From Prostheceraeus crozeri (lineage: Eukaryota > Platyhelminthes > Polycladida > Euryleptidae), in NCBI GenBank assembly GCA_907163375.1, contig CAJQUW010007812.1, positions 80,642-144,641 of the forward strand: a DNA stretch of 64,000 nucleotides. Reading direction: 5' to 3'. Position 1 is the stretch's first letter, and the number at the start of each line of letters is the position of its first letter. Positions 1 to 11,150 of the stretch are shown here, in pieces. A program made the position numbers and the translations under genes. The notes below the pieces were generated by a model, which saw only the letters and a program-made list of their open reading frames with translations, made no database searches and had not been told where the DNA came from.

Positions 1-71
1 AACCTTTATCATTTATTGAGTTAGTAAAACGATGGAATGAAACTGTGGGTAAGAAGTATGGAGAAAAAATT

Positions 72-860
72 ATGGCGGACAAAAATAAGTTGGTTATTCA
101 GAAATATAATGACAAACTTACAGTTTATTTCTCTCCAACCTTGCGCCATTTTGTAAGACATTATACACCTATTATTGGAAGCGGTGTGGTGTATGCTTCT
201 CATGAATATCACACTAAAGCTGATTCAGTTAATGATGAATGGTGGGTGGACATCTATGGTGATCACATCAAGAAAATTTACCAGTCTTATGAAGAATCTA
301 AAGTTGCTATCAATATAATGCCGCGTCTATATTATACAGTTGAAAGCTTCATTCATGTAGTAAATCCTTACATACAACAGAAGTTGAAGCATGTGATGAA
401 AAGTAAATATGATGCAAAGACACACCACATTTCGTTTTCAATTGAAAATCAACGCGTTGTTCTGAAACTGGGCGATGACATTCAATGTCAATTGAGTAAA
501 AATTTGAAAAAACTCTTTGGTTTTTCAATGCTACAAACTGTGTTTACTGCTGCGCATACGATTGGTATAGAAACACCAATGACACTTGATAAACATGAAC
601 AGCACCTTTACATTCAAAGTGATTTGATTCTACCTATTTCTGTTGGTGAGAAAAAAGAATACATTTTACGCGATTTCATTCATGATAAAGACGCTTCATA
701 TGGAATAGTTGAGAAGATGTTTGAATCTATTTTCTATCATCCCGTCGTCAAACAAACTATACCCTCTATTGCTATCAAAATTACCAATGGTTTACAAGAG
801 TGCATCCATGTGAAAGATACTAAATCCCTCGTAACTTTAGTGTTTCGGAAAACAAAGTGA
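72..860 (+). CDS. Penton-like minor capsid candidate (type A Polinton)
   Basis: A 262-residue protein from ATG 72; the frame is open upstream to 45 but only with GTG. I recognise no named domain. It shares a layout with the protein at 14335-15138: a stretch around a YxVES motif leading to an amphipathic helix, then an FSxxxxxxxVxLxLxxD strand pattern, then L.KLFGF (LGF in the other protein), then a late hydrophobic strand block. Conserved Polinton proteins of this size beside the capsid module are usually minor capsid/penton candidates, so this role is inference. It converges with polymerase B, and an AATAAA signal lies just after its stop near 884. Confidence 0.5.
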   Translation: MADKNKLVIQKYNDKLTVYFSPTLRHFVRHYTPIIGSGVVYASHEYHTKADSVNDEWWVDIYGDHIKKIYQSYEESKVAINIMPRLYYTVESFIHVVNPYIQQKLKHVMKSKYDAKTHHISFSIENQRVVLKLGDDIQCQLSKNLKKLFGFSMLQTVFTAAHTIGIETPMTLDKHEQHLYIQSDLILPISVGEKKEYILRDFIHDKDASYGIVEKMFESIFYHPVVKQTIPSIAIKITNGLQECIHVKDTKSLVTLVFRKTK

Positions 861-1041
861 AGTCATTGTGATATGTTTATTGAAATAAAAATATAAATAT
901 ATGAAAAAGTCTTTTCACAGATATAGGGGGAATGAGCTGACTGCAGGCATATATTCACAAGGAAGAAACGATCTCATGCGATACATAAAACAACCATGTA
1001 TATCTACAAAAAGCAACATCAAAATACTGAGTTAAAGTTGA

Positions 1042-4000
1042 TTATGTCAATACATCTCCTGAATGTGGTAGCGTGATTTTTATTCTTTTGGGTGGAGGTA
1101 TGTTTGTGTCAGGATGTCCATGTGGAAGAGATGTGTTATGTCCTATCCAACACCTCTTATCCTCCCATGCTGAAAGTGCTCGTTTCTTGAACGTGTACGT
1201 TTTCACAGTATGAACTTGAGATTTTAAGATTGTCATATTGACAAACGTTATAGTTTTATTTTTATAGGCCTTCTTATAGGACCGATGTTTCATTTTATGA
1301 ACAATGGATTTTGATATACCTTTAGCACGCTTAATACTATCTGCACATTCTTTTAATTTCATGGAATACATTTTAGGACGGAGGAGAATCATTTCATCTA
1401 TTTCCTTTCCTGCTGTTTCATCCTTAAAACAACCAAGTTTGGCTTTATTCTGTATGGAATAGAGTGGATGAGTGGGATTGTAGTTAGATGTGTCGAAATA
1501 TTTTTCTAATGACTTGCCTACGTCATTAAAATTTAAATCTTTTTGAGTGGTAATTCCTAAAAAGAAACTATCTGTATCACCACCCAGCAAGCGAACCTCT
1601 TTTACGAGAGGGCATGGTTTTAATATTTTGTAGAAGAGTTGATACATTTCAAGCTTGGAATAATCTAAAACGGCTTGCCCAATATAGATGGGTTTGCACA
1701 ACTCAACTTCTGATTTTATCATTTTAACACCTACAAGATCCTCATCGATGATGTCTCTATCAATGAAAAGAGGTGATGAGGTCAATTTGTGATATTTTTG
1801 TTCATCAACGACTAGTTTGTAGTTCATACGTTTTCTAACATCCTCCATGGTCTTTCCGAAAAGACTGTTATTCTTATATTTATAAAAATCCTTTTCAAAA
1901 TTATTTTGGGCGAGTGCACGTTTTTGACTGTTACTATCTATGTAGGGTTTGAGGAAGGCTTTCTGTCTAAATTTGATAATGCGGTGAACTGACTTTAGAA
2001 GCATGCCCATTTCTAAATAGAATTTTAATATGCAGAAGTGTACGAGATAATTTTTCTTATCATATTGGGTGAGTAAAAGTTTGCGGCATGGTTTGTACCT
2101 TGGCTGTCCACACTCTGTTAAGTTATTATGAAATTGTGACATGAATGGTGAAAACATATCTTCAGTCACTTCACCAGATTCAGGTGCGAGTGGGAAATCA
2201 GCAGTTTTATTTTTAATGCTATTTGGATAAATCAAATCCACTTCAAAATAATATCCCCAATCACCTGCATCTGGAATCTTCAGTATGTTTGAAGGGTTGG
2301 AGTAATACTCAAGCTCATCTTGATTTAACCAACTAAACTCGGAATGAGGTAGTGGTTTAGACAGTGAACTGCCATATAAATTATTTTGGTCATAGTACTT
2401 TAGGTGGATATGATCATCACCTACTGTTTCAGATTTTATATGATGTTTATTTACAAATGTGAGACCACCGCGTATTCCGCGCTCAAATATATTATACATC
2501 TCCGGGTCTTGTAAGAGATGAATGGTCTCACCAGTCATTTTAAAGGCTGATTTAAAGGACATGGCTGGTAGACTGACAAAGTGGACAGGATCTAATTTGT
2601 CTTCTTCTAATGCCACTCGTCGAAATTCCTGAAAGACATCAGCCGGCAAAATGACATCTAATTCTAAGTAAGCGATCATATAATCGCCAAACGTTTTACA
2701 ATCAAATTTTAACCATGCCTCTTGAGCATGTTCATAATCTTCTACTGGACAATCTTCACCCATCAAATCGTTTTGGAATTTGTCAATGGAAGGAAGGGTT
2801 GTTTCATTTAGTTTAGACATTGAGCTAAAATACGCATAAGGAAAGACTCTTTTGCGAGTGATTATTTCATCCGTTAAGTTTGGATAGTGTTTCTTCAAAG
2901 TTTGACTATGGGGAAGAAACTTGAGATTACGAACGAGAGAAGCTAGTGACGCTGACATGAATTGGAATGAATCTAAAAATTTTATTTCGAAGAAGACTGT
3001 CTTATTTTCTTTAGTTTTATCTACTAGTACTTTCGCTGTCATTGCCATGAATTTTTCCCTCGTTTGCGCTATTACATTAAACTACCACGATTTCATCTGG
3101 CTCAACCCTCCTTTTATGAGCATATGACTGTCATAGCCCTTAAAGTTATGAAAAATGACGGGTAGTACACGACGTCTCAACCTAAGTGAAAAGTTACATT
3201 TGGAGCAGAGTGCGTTTCTAAATTTACCAGTGATGTGATCATGATCACGCACTTTCTTAATTTTATCGTCATCAAACGTTTTATGACATTTAGGACAGGA
3301 TGTGCAACTTTCAAATTTTTGTTTGTCTTCATCTGACATATGTAGTGACTTACGCTGCAATTGGGAATCATATGATTGTTGAAATTTAGCAGCTTTATCG
3401 AGAAATTCTAGACATTTTGAAATGCAATCTTCACCTTGCCAAGTATGCATTTTGTTTTGTCTATTCCTAAAGTGGTCATGCCATACTTCATAGCAGGATA
3501 TGGCTGCTAGCTTGTGGATGATGTCATCAATGTAGCATTCTATGTCTGCGTAAATGACACGCAGGGGACTTAATTCGTCACCATTATCCCTATGTGAAAA
3601 AATTTTATCTTTGGGCATGCGTTCCATTTGTAATTTACCTCGCTTGCACCATTCATAGTGAGTTTCAAATTTATCTTTACTCCAAGAGGAGCGGATGCAG
3701 CGGTCGCATACAAAATGTTCACCTCTTTTAGAGTGCCCCAAGTGAGTGTACAAGCGAGAGATTTTGGGAATACCACAGTAGTGCCATTCCTCGCTATCAT
3801 CTTGTTTTACTAATAAGAGGTTGACTACACGTTCATAACAAGTTGAACGTGAATCATAGCGGGCACCCTTCAACCCCTTCTCCCACACGTGAACGACAAT
3901 TTTAATCTGATTATGTTTTTCGAACGTTTCTACATCTTTGATTTTCACGTTGTTACTATCACAACCTTCAAAGCCTAGTTCATCCTCCGACTGTCTATAG

Positions 4001-4839
4001 CTATAGGTGCGATCTCGATGCGCGTTGACATCATTATAGTGAAGGATGGATAGGACTGCATATATGAAACACTGTGATTTACAATCAACATTGATGACAG
4101 CTTTCTTATTATACAACGTTTTTGGTAGTTTAAATGTGCCTCGAGCTGCATGACTTTCTAATAGGGAAATTTTGAATATGGCTGAGTCCACACCATCAAA
4201 AATGAGAGCGCTATCGCGTTCATTGAATTTATCTACATTTGATTTTAAACATTGAATGTGAAAATTTAGCCAAGACTCGCAGTCTACAACTTCGGTTGCG
4301 GAAGAGGAAGGAACATGAAACTGTATTCTCTCCGTCACTTGACCCGTTTGAAAATCTATCTTAATATATTTTAGTTTAAGGTAGATGAGCGCCTTCATTC
4401 TAAAATTGTCTAAATTGTTGAAGAGCGCTTCGATGTTAGAATTTTGAAGGAGCCACTCAGGAAAATCTACTATTTGAGTATTGGACTCCATGCAGTAGTC
4501 GCGTACTAAATTATTATGTGAAACATTAATGAGGGAGATGGTAGAGGTACCGTTGGTGTAGTGATCATTTGCATGCGTGTGTTGAAGTCTGTGCGAAGAT
4601 CGCTGAAAGTGACTATCAAAAGAAAGAGGGCACAAATCGCAAGGAAAGGAGATGTCATCGTCATAATCAACTTCACCTCCGGAGATTGATGCCGCTTTGC
4701 GTTGACACACACGTTGTTTGATGTGTCGAAGGAGACTGTGCTTCCTTGTAAACATATGTCCGCAGTCGGCACATTCCCACTCGTTGCCTTGTCGCGAGAG
4801 TCCTGAGCTGGAACTCACATCACCTGAAAGAGAAATCAT
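1042..4839 (-). pseudogene. POLB: Protein-primed DNA polymerase B with N-terminal zinc fingers, interrupted by one in-frame TAG
   Basis: This polymerase would replicate the element from terminal-protein primers. In order on the minus strand: two C2H2 fingers near the N-terminus (CADCGHMF, FPCDLCPLSF), a further Cys-rich segment (FVCDRC), exonuclease motif I (YADIEC), a CPKC/HDHITGKF/CSKC zinc-binding block, exonuclease II (HNFKGYDSH), exonuclease III (YLELDVILPADVF), polymerase motif A (YYDQNNLYG, about 2375-2400), motif B (KNSLFGKT, about 1850) and motif C (DTDSF, about 1575). All catalytic motifs are present. The only break is a TAG at 3082-3084, and the same frame continues after it. The first ATG is 4839. 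A splice-acceptor-like tract (TTTCTCTTTCAG/G) follows it, so the true start may be on an upstream exon. Confidence 0.9.
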
Positions 4840-4857
4840 TCTATCATCTCTGTTCAA

Positions 4858-5227
4858 GTCTCAGTGTATTGTTACAACCTACTTTGACTCAACAACTCTA
4901 AACTTTCCTCGAGAAGGGAGGGCGTTGGTGATGAAGTTGATGCCTGAAATTGAGGAAGATGCTATTAGCCACACGTTTGAGGGAGATGAGTGAAAAAATT
5001 TTCAACTTACCATTTCAACGAAATCAAGTTTAAGGTTGATACTTCAACAAGATAGAGACTTCACTCAAATAATACGTCTCAAATTTGGAATTCACGAGAG
5101 AGCATTTCACTTGTACGCCTCAAATATAGAATTCGCTAGAGAACACTTCACTTATACGTCTCAAAGACAGAGTGAAATGACACGAATGTCACTTTGCATA
5201 TATATGATATATATGATAGATATATTT
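4858..5227. other. Leader region upstream of polymerase B, short imperfect repeats
   Basis: No gene seen. Between about 5035 and 5180 a unit of roughly 50 bp recurs three times with a shared 'acttgtacgcctcaaat' core. It contains GAATTC and 'catttcact' and is imperfectly conserved. Read on the minus strand, another acceptor-like tract (CTCAATTTCAG/G) lies near 4950-4965, upstream of the polymerase reading frame. This fits a 5' leader or intron of the polymerase gene; that is inference. Confidence 0.4.
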
Positions 5228-6366
5228 ATACCATGAGAAGACTGGCTCAGACATGAAAACCTGTAGAGTTGGTAAGAGGTTGACAGACTTTGAGCAGCTT
5301 GATAGCAAGCCGTAGAGAGCTTGATTCACCAGCGTTTTGCAATGGAGATGTTTAGAGGCCACCCATGACAAGATAGCTAAGACTCAACCGATTGGCGTTG
5401 AAAGTGCTACGTTGAGAACTGTGTCAAATGCCCAACATGAGACATGAGATGTTCCAGCGTTTACGGTCTAAACTATGACACACTCCCTTGCCACACTTAT
5501 CACTACGGCATCGTCCGCCGTCCCGAAGGAACACCCTGTCAGTGGAATATTACAGCAAAACTCTCCATGTCTTGCTCGCTTTCAGTGAAAAGCCGCTTAT
5601 ACCATGAGAAGACTGGCTCAGACATGAAAACCTGTAGAGTTGGTAAGAGGTTGACAGACTTTGAGCAGCTTGATAGCAAGCCGTAGAGAGCTTGATTCAC
5701 CAGCGTTTTGCAATGGAGATGTTTAGAGGCCACCCATGACAAGATAGCTAAGACTCAACCGATTGGCGTTGAAAGTGCTACGTTGAGAACTGTGTCAAAT
5801 TCCCAACATGAGACATGAGATGTCCCAGCGTTTACGGTCTAAACTATGACACACTCCCTTGCCACACTTATCACTACGGCATCGTCCGCCGTCCCGAAGG
5901 AACACCCTGTCAGTGGAATATTACAGCAAAACTCTCCATGTCTTGCTCGCTTTCAGTGAAAAGCCGCTTATACCATGAGAAGACTGGCTCAGACATGAAA
6001 ACCTGTAGAGTTGGTAAGAGGTTGACAGACTTTGAGCAGCTTGATAGCAAGCCGTAGAGAGCTTGATTCACCAGCGTTTTGCAATGGAGATGTTTAGAGG
6101 CCACCCATGACAAGATAGCTAAGACTCAACCGATTGGCGTTGAAAGTGCTACGTTGAGAACTGTGTCAAATTCCCAACATGAGACATGAGATGTCCCAGC
6201 GTTTACGGTCTAAACTATGACACACTCCCTTGCCACACTTATCACTACGGCATCGTCCGCCGTCCCGAAGGAACACCCTGTCAGTGGAATATTACAGCAA
6301 AACTCTCCATGTCTTGCTCGCTTTCAGTGAAAAGCCGCTTATACCATGAGAAGACTGGCTCAGACA
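5228..6366. repeat. 371-bp tandem repeat array, 3 copies plus a stub
   Basis: Units begin at 5228, 5599, 5970 and 6341 ('ataccatgagaagactgg'), exactly 371 bp apart, and are near identical. For example 'atgttccagcg' in the first unit is 'atgtcccagcg' in the next two. Short open frames recur in each unit but they are only the periodic shadow of the repeat. The array sits between the TIR and polymerase B, so it would lie in the polymerase leader or a 5' intron. Its near identity implies recent amplification or gene conversion. Confidence 0.95.
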
Positions 6367-6889
6367 TCATTAAAAATGCTTTCATTGACTTCAGCAGGGT
6401 CGAAAACCCCAGAAAACCTCCAAAAATAGTGAATTTAAAATTTTCAACTTTTTAGCACTAATTATGAAATTTTATAAGTAGTCTATCACTTAGGGCAGGT
6501 CAATAGCGACCGAACCCTTTTTGAATCAAGTCAAACGGACTTGTAGAAGCAAAGTTACAAGCCTTTAAAGTTTTGGAGTCTTTTATGGCCTGGAGACGAA
6601 GGCCATCTCCTGGCGAACCTCTAAGTCTGACGCCTTAGCTGATATCAGCAATGAAATTTTCTAAGTCGGTTTCTTACAGAAACCCGGAATTTGGAATGTC
6701 CGAAGCTATCATCGGAGCTCAGAGAGACGACCTACCTCTGACAATCGCTCTTGTCTTAATGACAAGTCTCTCTCGGTTCCCAGCTTATATAGTGTGTGGC
6801 GATCAGCTGATGACGTAATACCTATCTTTCAAATACTAAAAATCCCGTCTATCTCCGCTTCTAGTGCTCCGATTGAGCTGGAAATATAC
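6367..6889. other. Inner flank of the TIR with a minus-strand leader
   Basis: No coding region is supported. The stretch separates the tandem array from the recognisable TIR. It holds the predicted minus-strand promoter at 6784-6791. Read on the minus strand, a GAG/GTAGGT donor-like site is near 6740. If used, an intron would run across the 371-bp array to one of the acceptors just upstream of polymerase B. Confidence 0.3.
6784..6791 (-). promoter_or_regulatory. TATA box, probable promoter of polymerase B
   Basis: TATATAAG on the minus strand, facing polymerase B. A CRE-like TGACGTAA lies about 25 bp upstream. It mirrors TATAAATAG at 55085, which sits just inside the TIR at the other end of the related element. 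Placing one inward promoter next to each TIR fits Polinton organisation. Confidence 0.5.
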
Positions 6890-7680
6890 CATTTCCATGT
6901 AGAATTTGATGCTGAATCCGAATCTGGCCTCCGTCTTCTCATCCAATGCTTCGTTTTGGCTCTACAGTAGGCAGCCATCGCAAAAATTCTAACTCGTTTT
7001 TTCGAAAAATGTTGAAAATTTTTTCTCGCCGATTGCCTTGAAACTCACCATACAGATAGAGAATTTCACGCTGATTCCAAATCTGAAATCCGTTTTCCAA
7101 TCCGATGCTTCGTTTTGAAGCTACAGCCTAAAACGTCCAAAATTCTAACTCTGTCGTTTTTCGCCAATCTCCCAAAATCTTAAATGGCGTCTCACATCTA
7201 AACAAAGACAGATATGAACAAGCCGATTCTTTCAGTGAATTTGTCTCACTCTTAGCTTTCCAACGAGCTATTGCACGACTAAATCCGTCCACTGGAAGCC
7301 AAAATCGAACCTAGCTCTCCCGAGGGGGGGGACGACAGCGAAATTTGATGAAAAATGTTTTGGTGAAGGTCCCAGGTCGAAATTCCACACTTTGGAAAAT
7401 TTTCAAAATTTTACCCATACAAAGCCACTCTGACACTTAGGATTTTTTCAGGTGAGCTACGACAGTCCACCCTCCCAACCTGGCCGGCACACCACGCCAA
7501 CCTCGACAGCACATCACCGCGCGCTACGACGGCCGGCCAGAGGGGGGGACGTCAGCGAACCTTTCGGACGCACTTGGCCGACACACCACGACACTCTGTC
7601 GTTCCAGGGGGGGACGTCAGCGAAAATTCTTCGATGGCGGCCATCTTGCGCGGTCCAGAAGTGGAGTTTTACTTACTACT
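6890..7680. repeat. Terminal inverted repeat of the left type A Polinton
   Basis: On the minus strand from 7680 the sequence runs AGTAGTAAG, then GCGCAAGATGGCCGCC, poly-C tracts after GCTGACGT, a CACCTGAAAAAATCCTAAG block and the 'cattggatgagaagacggaggccag' family. All of these recur from 53524 rightward in the inverted sense, but the sub-blocks are in different order and number. The TIR is therefore a mosaic of shuffled modules rather than a clean copy. The inner boundary is approximate. Confidence 0.85.
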
Positions 7681-8169
7681 AAAATGAGTGAAGTGCTCCC
7701 ATTAAATAAAAAAGCTTAAATTTAATCATCATCCAAATTTATCTAATAAAGTTTTGACAGTTATTTGTGGAAGATCAGGATGTGGAAAAACATATCTATT
7801 ATTTAAAATTCTAACTACTCCAAATTTTTTGGATTATAACAATCTTATAATTTATACAACAACAGCAGAACAACACGTCTATCAATTTATAAAATATGGA
7901 TTTGAAAATAATCTTAAAAAACAGCAATTGCTTCATTATTCAAAGAATATGAAAAATCTGAATATGAAGAAGAAATAAGTTCGTGGTGTGAAGAAGCAGC
8001 AAAAACTAATCAGTTAGTAGAATATAATAAAAATAAACACATAAAGATACAATTAATAGATGATAGTGGTAATATGCAAGATCCTAGTAAACTAGATAAA
8101 ACAATGAAACGTTGTGTAATTTTTGATGATTGTGTTAATGATAGAAATCAGTCAGTTCAGAGAAATTAT
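7681..8169 (+). pseudogene. Fragment of a type B Polinton packaging ATPase
   Basis: Closely matches 15227-15718 of the type B element, including the P-loop (GRSGCGKT) and the Walker B region (VIFDDCVND). A stop now falls within the first dozen codons. It carries the same -1 frameshift before 'aatatgaaaaatctgaa' as the 15230 copy. Similarity stops abruptly at 'agaaattat' (8169). It begins at the insertion point of the left type A Polinton. It is a relic of a second type B copy. Confidence 0.9.
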
Positions 8170-8385
8170 ACTGAAAAGATGACAGCCGTCAAGCAAGGTA
8201 GGGCAACACCTGATATAAAAATTGAAAGTACTGACAGAGAAAGAAATAAGAAATACACAAGACATTTTAATGCATCAAAGTTTAAACACATGAGTGGCTG
8301 CAAGAAACGCAAGAAACTGTTCCTCTTTTTTCTCGAGAAAATGTGGTCTGGACAGAGAGGGGATATAGTAATCTCAGCTCCTTGA
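8170..8385 (+). pseudogene. Possible hAT-type TTF zinc-finger fragment fused to the ATPase relic
   Basis: Downstream of 8169 the reading frame stays open and encodes about 72 residues. They include a segment (HFNASKF...GCKKRKKLFLFF) resembling the TTF zinc-finger domain at the N-terminus of many hAT transposases. Expected Cys residues are missing, so it is weak. It probably marks another insertion or recombination point that truncated the ATPase relic. Confidence 0.25.
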
Positions 8386-9352
8386 GTAAGGCGTTTCGGC
8401 GACATGAGCAATTAACTTCTCATGTGCACATTCACTTGGCATTAAAAATGTTCGGGAAATTGTTATTGAAAATTCATCTTTTATGAAAATTAATGCCATA
8501 ACATAAAAAAGTCTGGTATAGAAATAGTATTCCAATGCCGAGCGAAGGCCTATGGTCTGGGAGCACGCGACGCCACTGACTGCGACCATCACTCAAAATG
8601 GCTCCCCAGACGAGGAATTTCCTACAATCGTCCTGACTCCTCGATGTAAAAAAACGATCAGGAACGACTTGCCTAGCAATTTGACCTGCGAGAGGTCAGC
8701 CTTGGTCGGCCAGAAGACCTTCCATCAGGCCGCTGACAACCTCTTCGCAACCAAAAGTAAATAGTAGTTTTGGGGACCGTTAATTGTTGCGACACAGTGG
8801 CAACTGGCCGGCCATTTCGGATCAAAGCCTCCGCTTGACCCCTACGATAGCCTTTCTGGTAAGCTTCCATGATAGCAGTTCGCATGAAACTGAAAGACAC
8901 AAAACAAATACAGTCAATGAATTCGATGTTTTTCGATTACACAGTATTGTGTGTGGAGAGAGAGTGATGAGTCACACTTTCTGGTTAGTGATGAAAATGA
9001 GAGATGAATTCCAAGCAAATTGCAAAAGATTGAAACATTATTTAGTCTACTGACTGCTATATTTAAAGTATGGTCACGAAATTTTCACACGAGCAATTTC
9101 AGAACATGAGCTTTCTAAATACATAAAGTTTGTTGAATTAGGAAGCGACTTTCTATACATAATTTACGTTTACGCATTTCAATTCTTTATGAAACAATCT
9201 GTAAATGGTAAAGATAGAAACAAGCTACCATGTAAAATTCCAATTTACGTTTACTTTCATATCATTCACGAGGCACGCGTTTGATGAAACCCTATAACGG
9301 AAGCTTAATGAATTTAGACAATTGCTCATCATTTGGGCATGTCATTCTTTTG
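8386..9352. other. Degraded region with a possible Tc1-like helix-turn-helix fragment
   Basis: The minus strand at 8673-8900 can encode about 75 residues with a helix-turn-helix pattern (GRPVATVSQQLTVPKTTIYFWLRRG) followed by GRPRLTS, a linker seen after the DNA-binding domain of Tc1-type transposases. No catalytic domain follows. The rest of the stretch shows nothing I can assign. Confidence 0.3.
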
Positions 9353-9880
9353 CACGGTGTCCCCGAACAAGGTTGAACCCTCAAAAAATTGTACACAACT
9401 TTTGTCAACGGTTTTAGGGACAGTTTTGCATCCTGTTTAAAGTTATGTAATTTTTAAAATATTCTATTGAGGGCTTTTCGAGAAAAATCGATTTTTCGAA
9501 ATTCAACTTCCATATATGGAAGGTAGAGGTGAAATAAACGCTAATTTACACATCTGTCATTGTATAAATCAAATTCCATCTTTTCTAAGGTTATTGGAAC
9601 CATTTTATAAAAATTTTGCAAAAAAGTAAGCTATCATTGAGGTTTCTAGTTTGAAATTCAAATTCAACTTCCATATATGGAAAGTAAACATGAAATAAAC
9701 ATTATTTCGTGTACCTGACATTGTATCAGCATATTTCCATACTTTGTAAGTTAAATGAAACCGGTTGTTCTTGACCATATATGCATGAAAAATAAAATCA
9801 ATCACAGAGGCATAAAATATGAAACTTATATCCAACTTCCATATACGGAAAGTACAATTATCAATTGATTATCAGCTGTT
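9353..9880. repeat. Left TIR of the split DNA transposon
   Basis: Inverted match to 29460-29986. It contains three copies of a 14-bp palindrome TTCCATATATGGAA, one with a C change, at 9508-9521, 9669-9682 and 9837-9850. They are spaced about 161-168 bp apart. These are good candidates for transposase-binding sites. Confidence 0.9.
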
Positions 9881-10012
9881 ATTTCTCAAATCTTCATCGT
9901 GGTTAATGAATCAAATTTTCACCGCAGATATAATTGCATATAGGCTCAATGAGTAACGATCTAAAAAGACTACTTTTTAGAAAACATGAACAAGTTGTAT
10001 TGATAGGCATTT

Positions 10013-10632
10013 TTAAAAAGAATGACAATACAGATTCTGACTATTGTATGCCACAATTGCTTTTAAAAGATTGTCCCCGAAATTTGGATGACATTTTTCT
10101 ACCTTGTAATTTTGCCATTTTTCAGAAAAGTCATGGTGCACGCTTTCAGATGCTTGTTCGATGACTGGACCCAAAGAGCAATTCATTTGAAGGCAATACT
10201 CCTTCACATGATACATGACTGCATGTATTTTTGGGTAAATGGTGACATCTGACGACAGAATACTTCTCTTGAAAACATCAATCTTAGTCTCAAAAGTTTG
10301 ATCAAGCTTTTCACCGAAGCATGATTGGATGACTGCTCGAAATGATTCAAAACATTCACAAATTGGCAAACAATTCAACGGGCAAATCGATCGTAATATG
10401 TCGATATTTCGAAGAAGTTGCCTACATGAGTTCCCATGGAACGTACCCCCATGCATAGCAGGACGTTGAACATTACATCGTTTGAGCCAGAAGTCAGCGT
10501 CAGGCCATCGACGTTGGAGTTCATTGAAGAGAGTGTTGGTGACACCGATGAAAAGATGCAATTCGGGGGAAGGATCACTTTCAAAATCGGCACTGTGTCT
10601 GGAACATTTGAGAAAACAGGCAGATGTACGAC
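10013..10632 (-). pseudogene. C-terminal part of the split transposon's transposase
   Basis: Minus-strand continuation of the gene at 27784-29234 after the Polinton insertion. Readable segments include FIGVTNTLFNELQRRWPD, a HGGTFHGNSCRQLLRNID block, and KIHAVMYHVKEYC followed by EQASESVHHDFSEKW, all typical of the C-terminal half of this transposase type. Next to the insertion the first about 70 bases read in another frame, and a one-base loss in a C-run near 10570 explains the shift. The gene is therefore broken twice, by insertion and by a frameshift. The frame at the insertion point is continuous with the other half if one TACGAC is removed. Confidence 0.75.
10627..10632. repeat. Target-site duplication TACGAC, left copy
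   Basis: TACGAC directly precedes the terminal AGTAATGGGC of the type B Polinton. It is identical to 27784-27789. Six-base duplications are the signature of Polinton integration. Confidence 0.95.
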
Positions 10633-11150
10633 AGTAATGGGCAAAAGACCGTTCCAGGACACCACAAAATTCAAAAAAATAGTATCTTTAAAAACGACAT
10701 AAATTCATGAATTTAGACCCTTTTTCAGATTTTTAAGACCTAAATACATGAATTTAGACCGTTCCAGGACACCATAAAATACAAAAAAATAGTATCTTTA
10801 AAAACGACATAAATTCATGAATTTAGACCCTTTTTCAGGTCTTTAAGACCTAAATACATGAATTTAGTCCATTCAAAAAGTACCATTTTTTCAAAAAATG
10901 GTATTTTTAAAAACGACATAAATTCATGAATTTGAACCCTTTTTCAGGTTATGAAGACCTAAATTCATAAATTTGGGCGTTTTTAAAAATACCCAATTTT
11001 CAAATTTTTCAAAATCTCAAATTTGAGAATTATAATTTTTACCTTGAAAATCATGACCGTTCCAGGACACCGAAAAAATCAGAAAAGTTAAGAAACCCAA
11101 ATTTGAGAATTACAATTTTCTCGCTTAAATCATGACCGTTCCTGGCGTTC
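10633..11150. repeat. Left TIR of the type B Polinton
   Basis: Inverted match to 27310-27783. It is itself built of sub-repeats of roughly 100 bp, each containing 'gaccgttccaggacacc' and the 16-bp palindrome TAAATTCATGAATTTA (10700-10715, 10810-10825, with one-mismatch copies at 10741, 10851 and about 10919). The palindromes are candidate protein-binding or replication-origin sites. The inner end is approximate. Confidence 0.9.

Larger units (their letters stand above)
1..7680. mobile_element. Type A Polinton/Maverick, polymerase-side end (partial, left end outside window)
   Basis: The element runs from beyond the left edge to a terminus at 7680. Read from the right end inward it starts AGTAGTAAG, the AG start typical of Polintons. 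The same terminus, in opposite orientation, begins the element at 53524. Inside lie a TIR, a 371-bp tandem array, polymerase B on the minus strand and a convergent penton-like gene on the plus strand. The six bases outside the end, 7681-7686 (aaaatg), would be the target-site duplication; the partner copy is outside the window. The insertion abuts the start codon of a packaging-ATPase fragment from a type B Polinton, so a Polinton landed in an older Polinton. Confidence 0.85.

Noticed and set aside
5444-6455. Repeated 67-89-codon open frames in the 371-bp array
   Set aside because: They recur with the repeat on both strands and look like by-products of the tandem units.
9605-9835. 76-codon frame present in both TIRs of the split transposon
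   Set aside because: It is duplicated only because the TIR is duplicated; no domain, and it runs over the palindromic sites.
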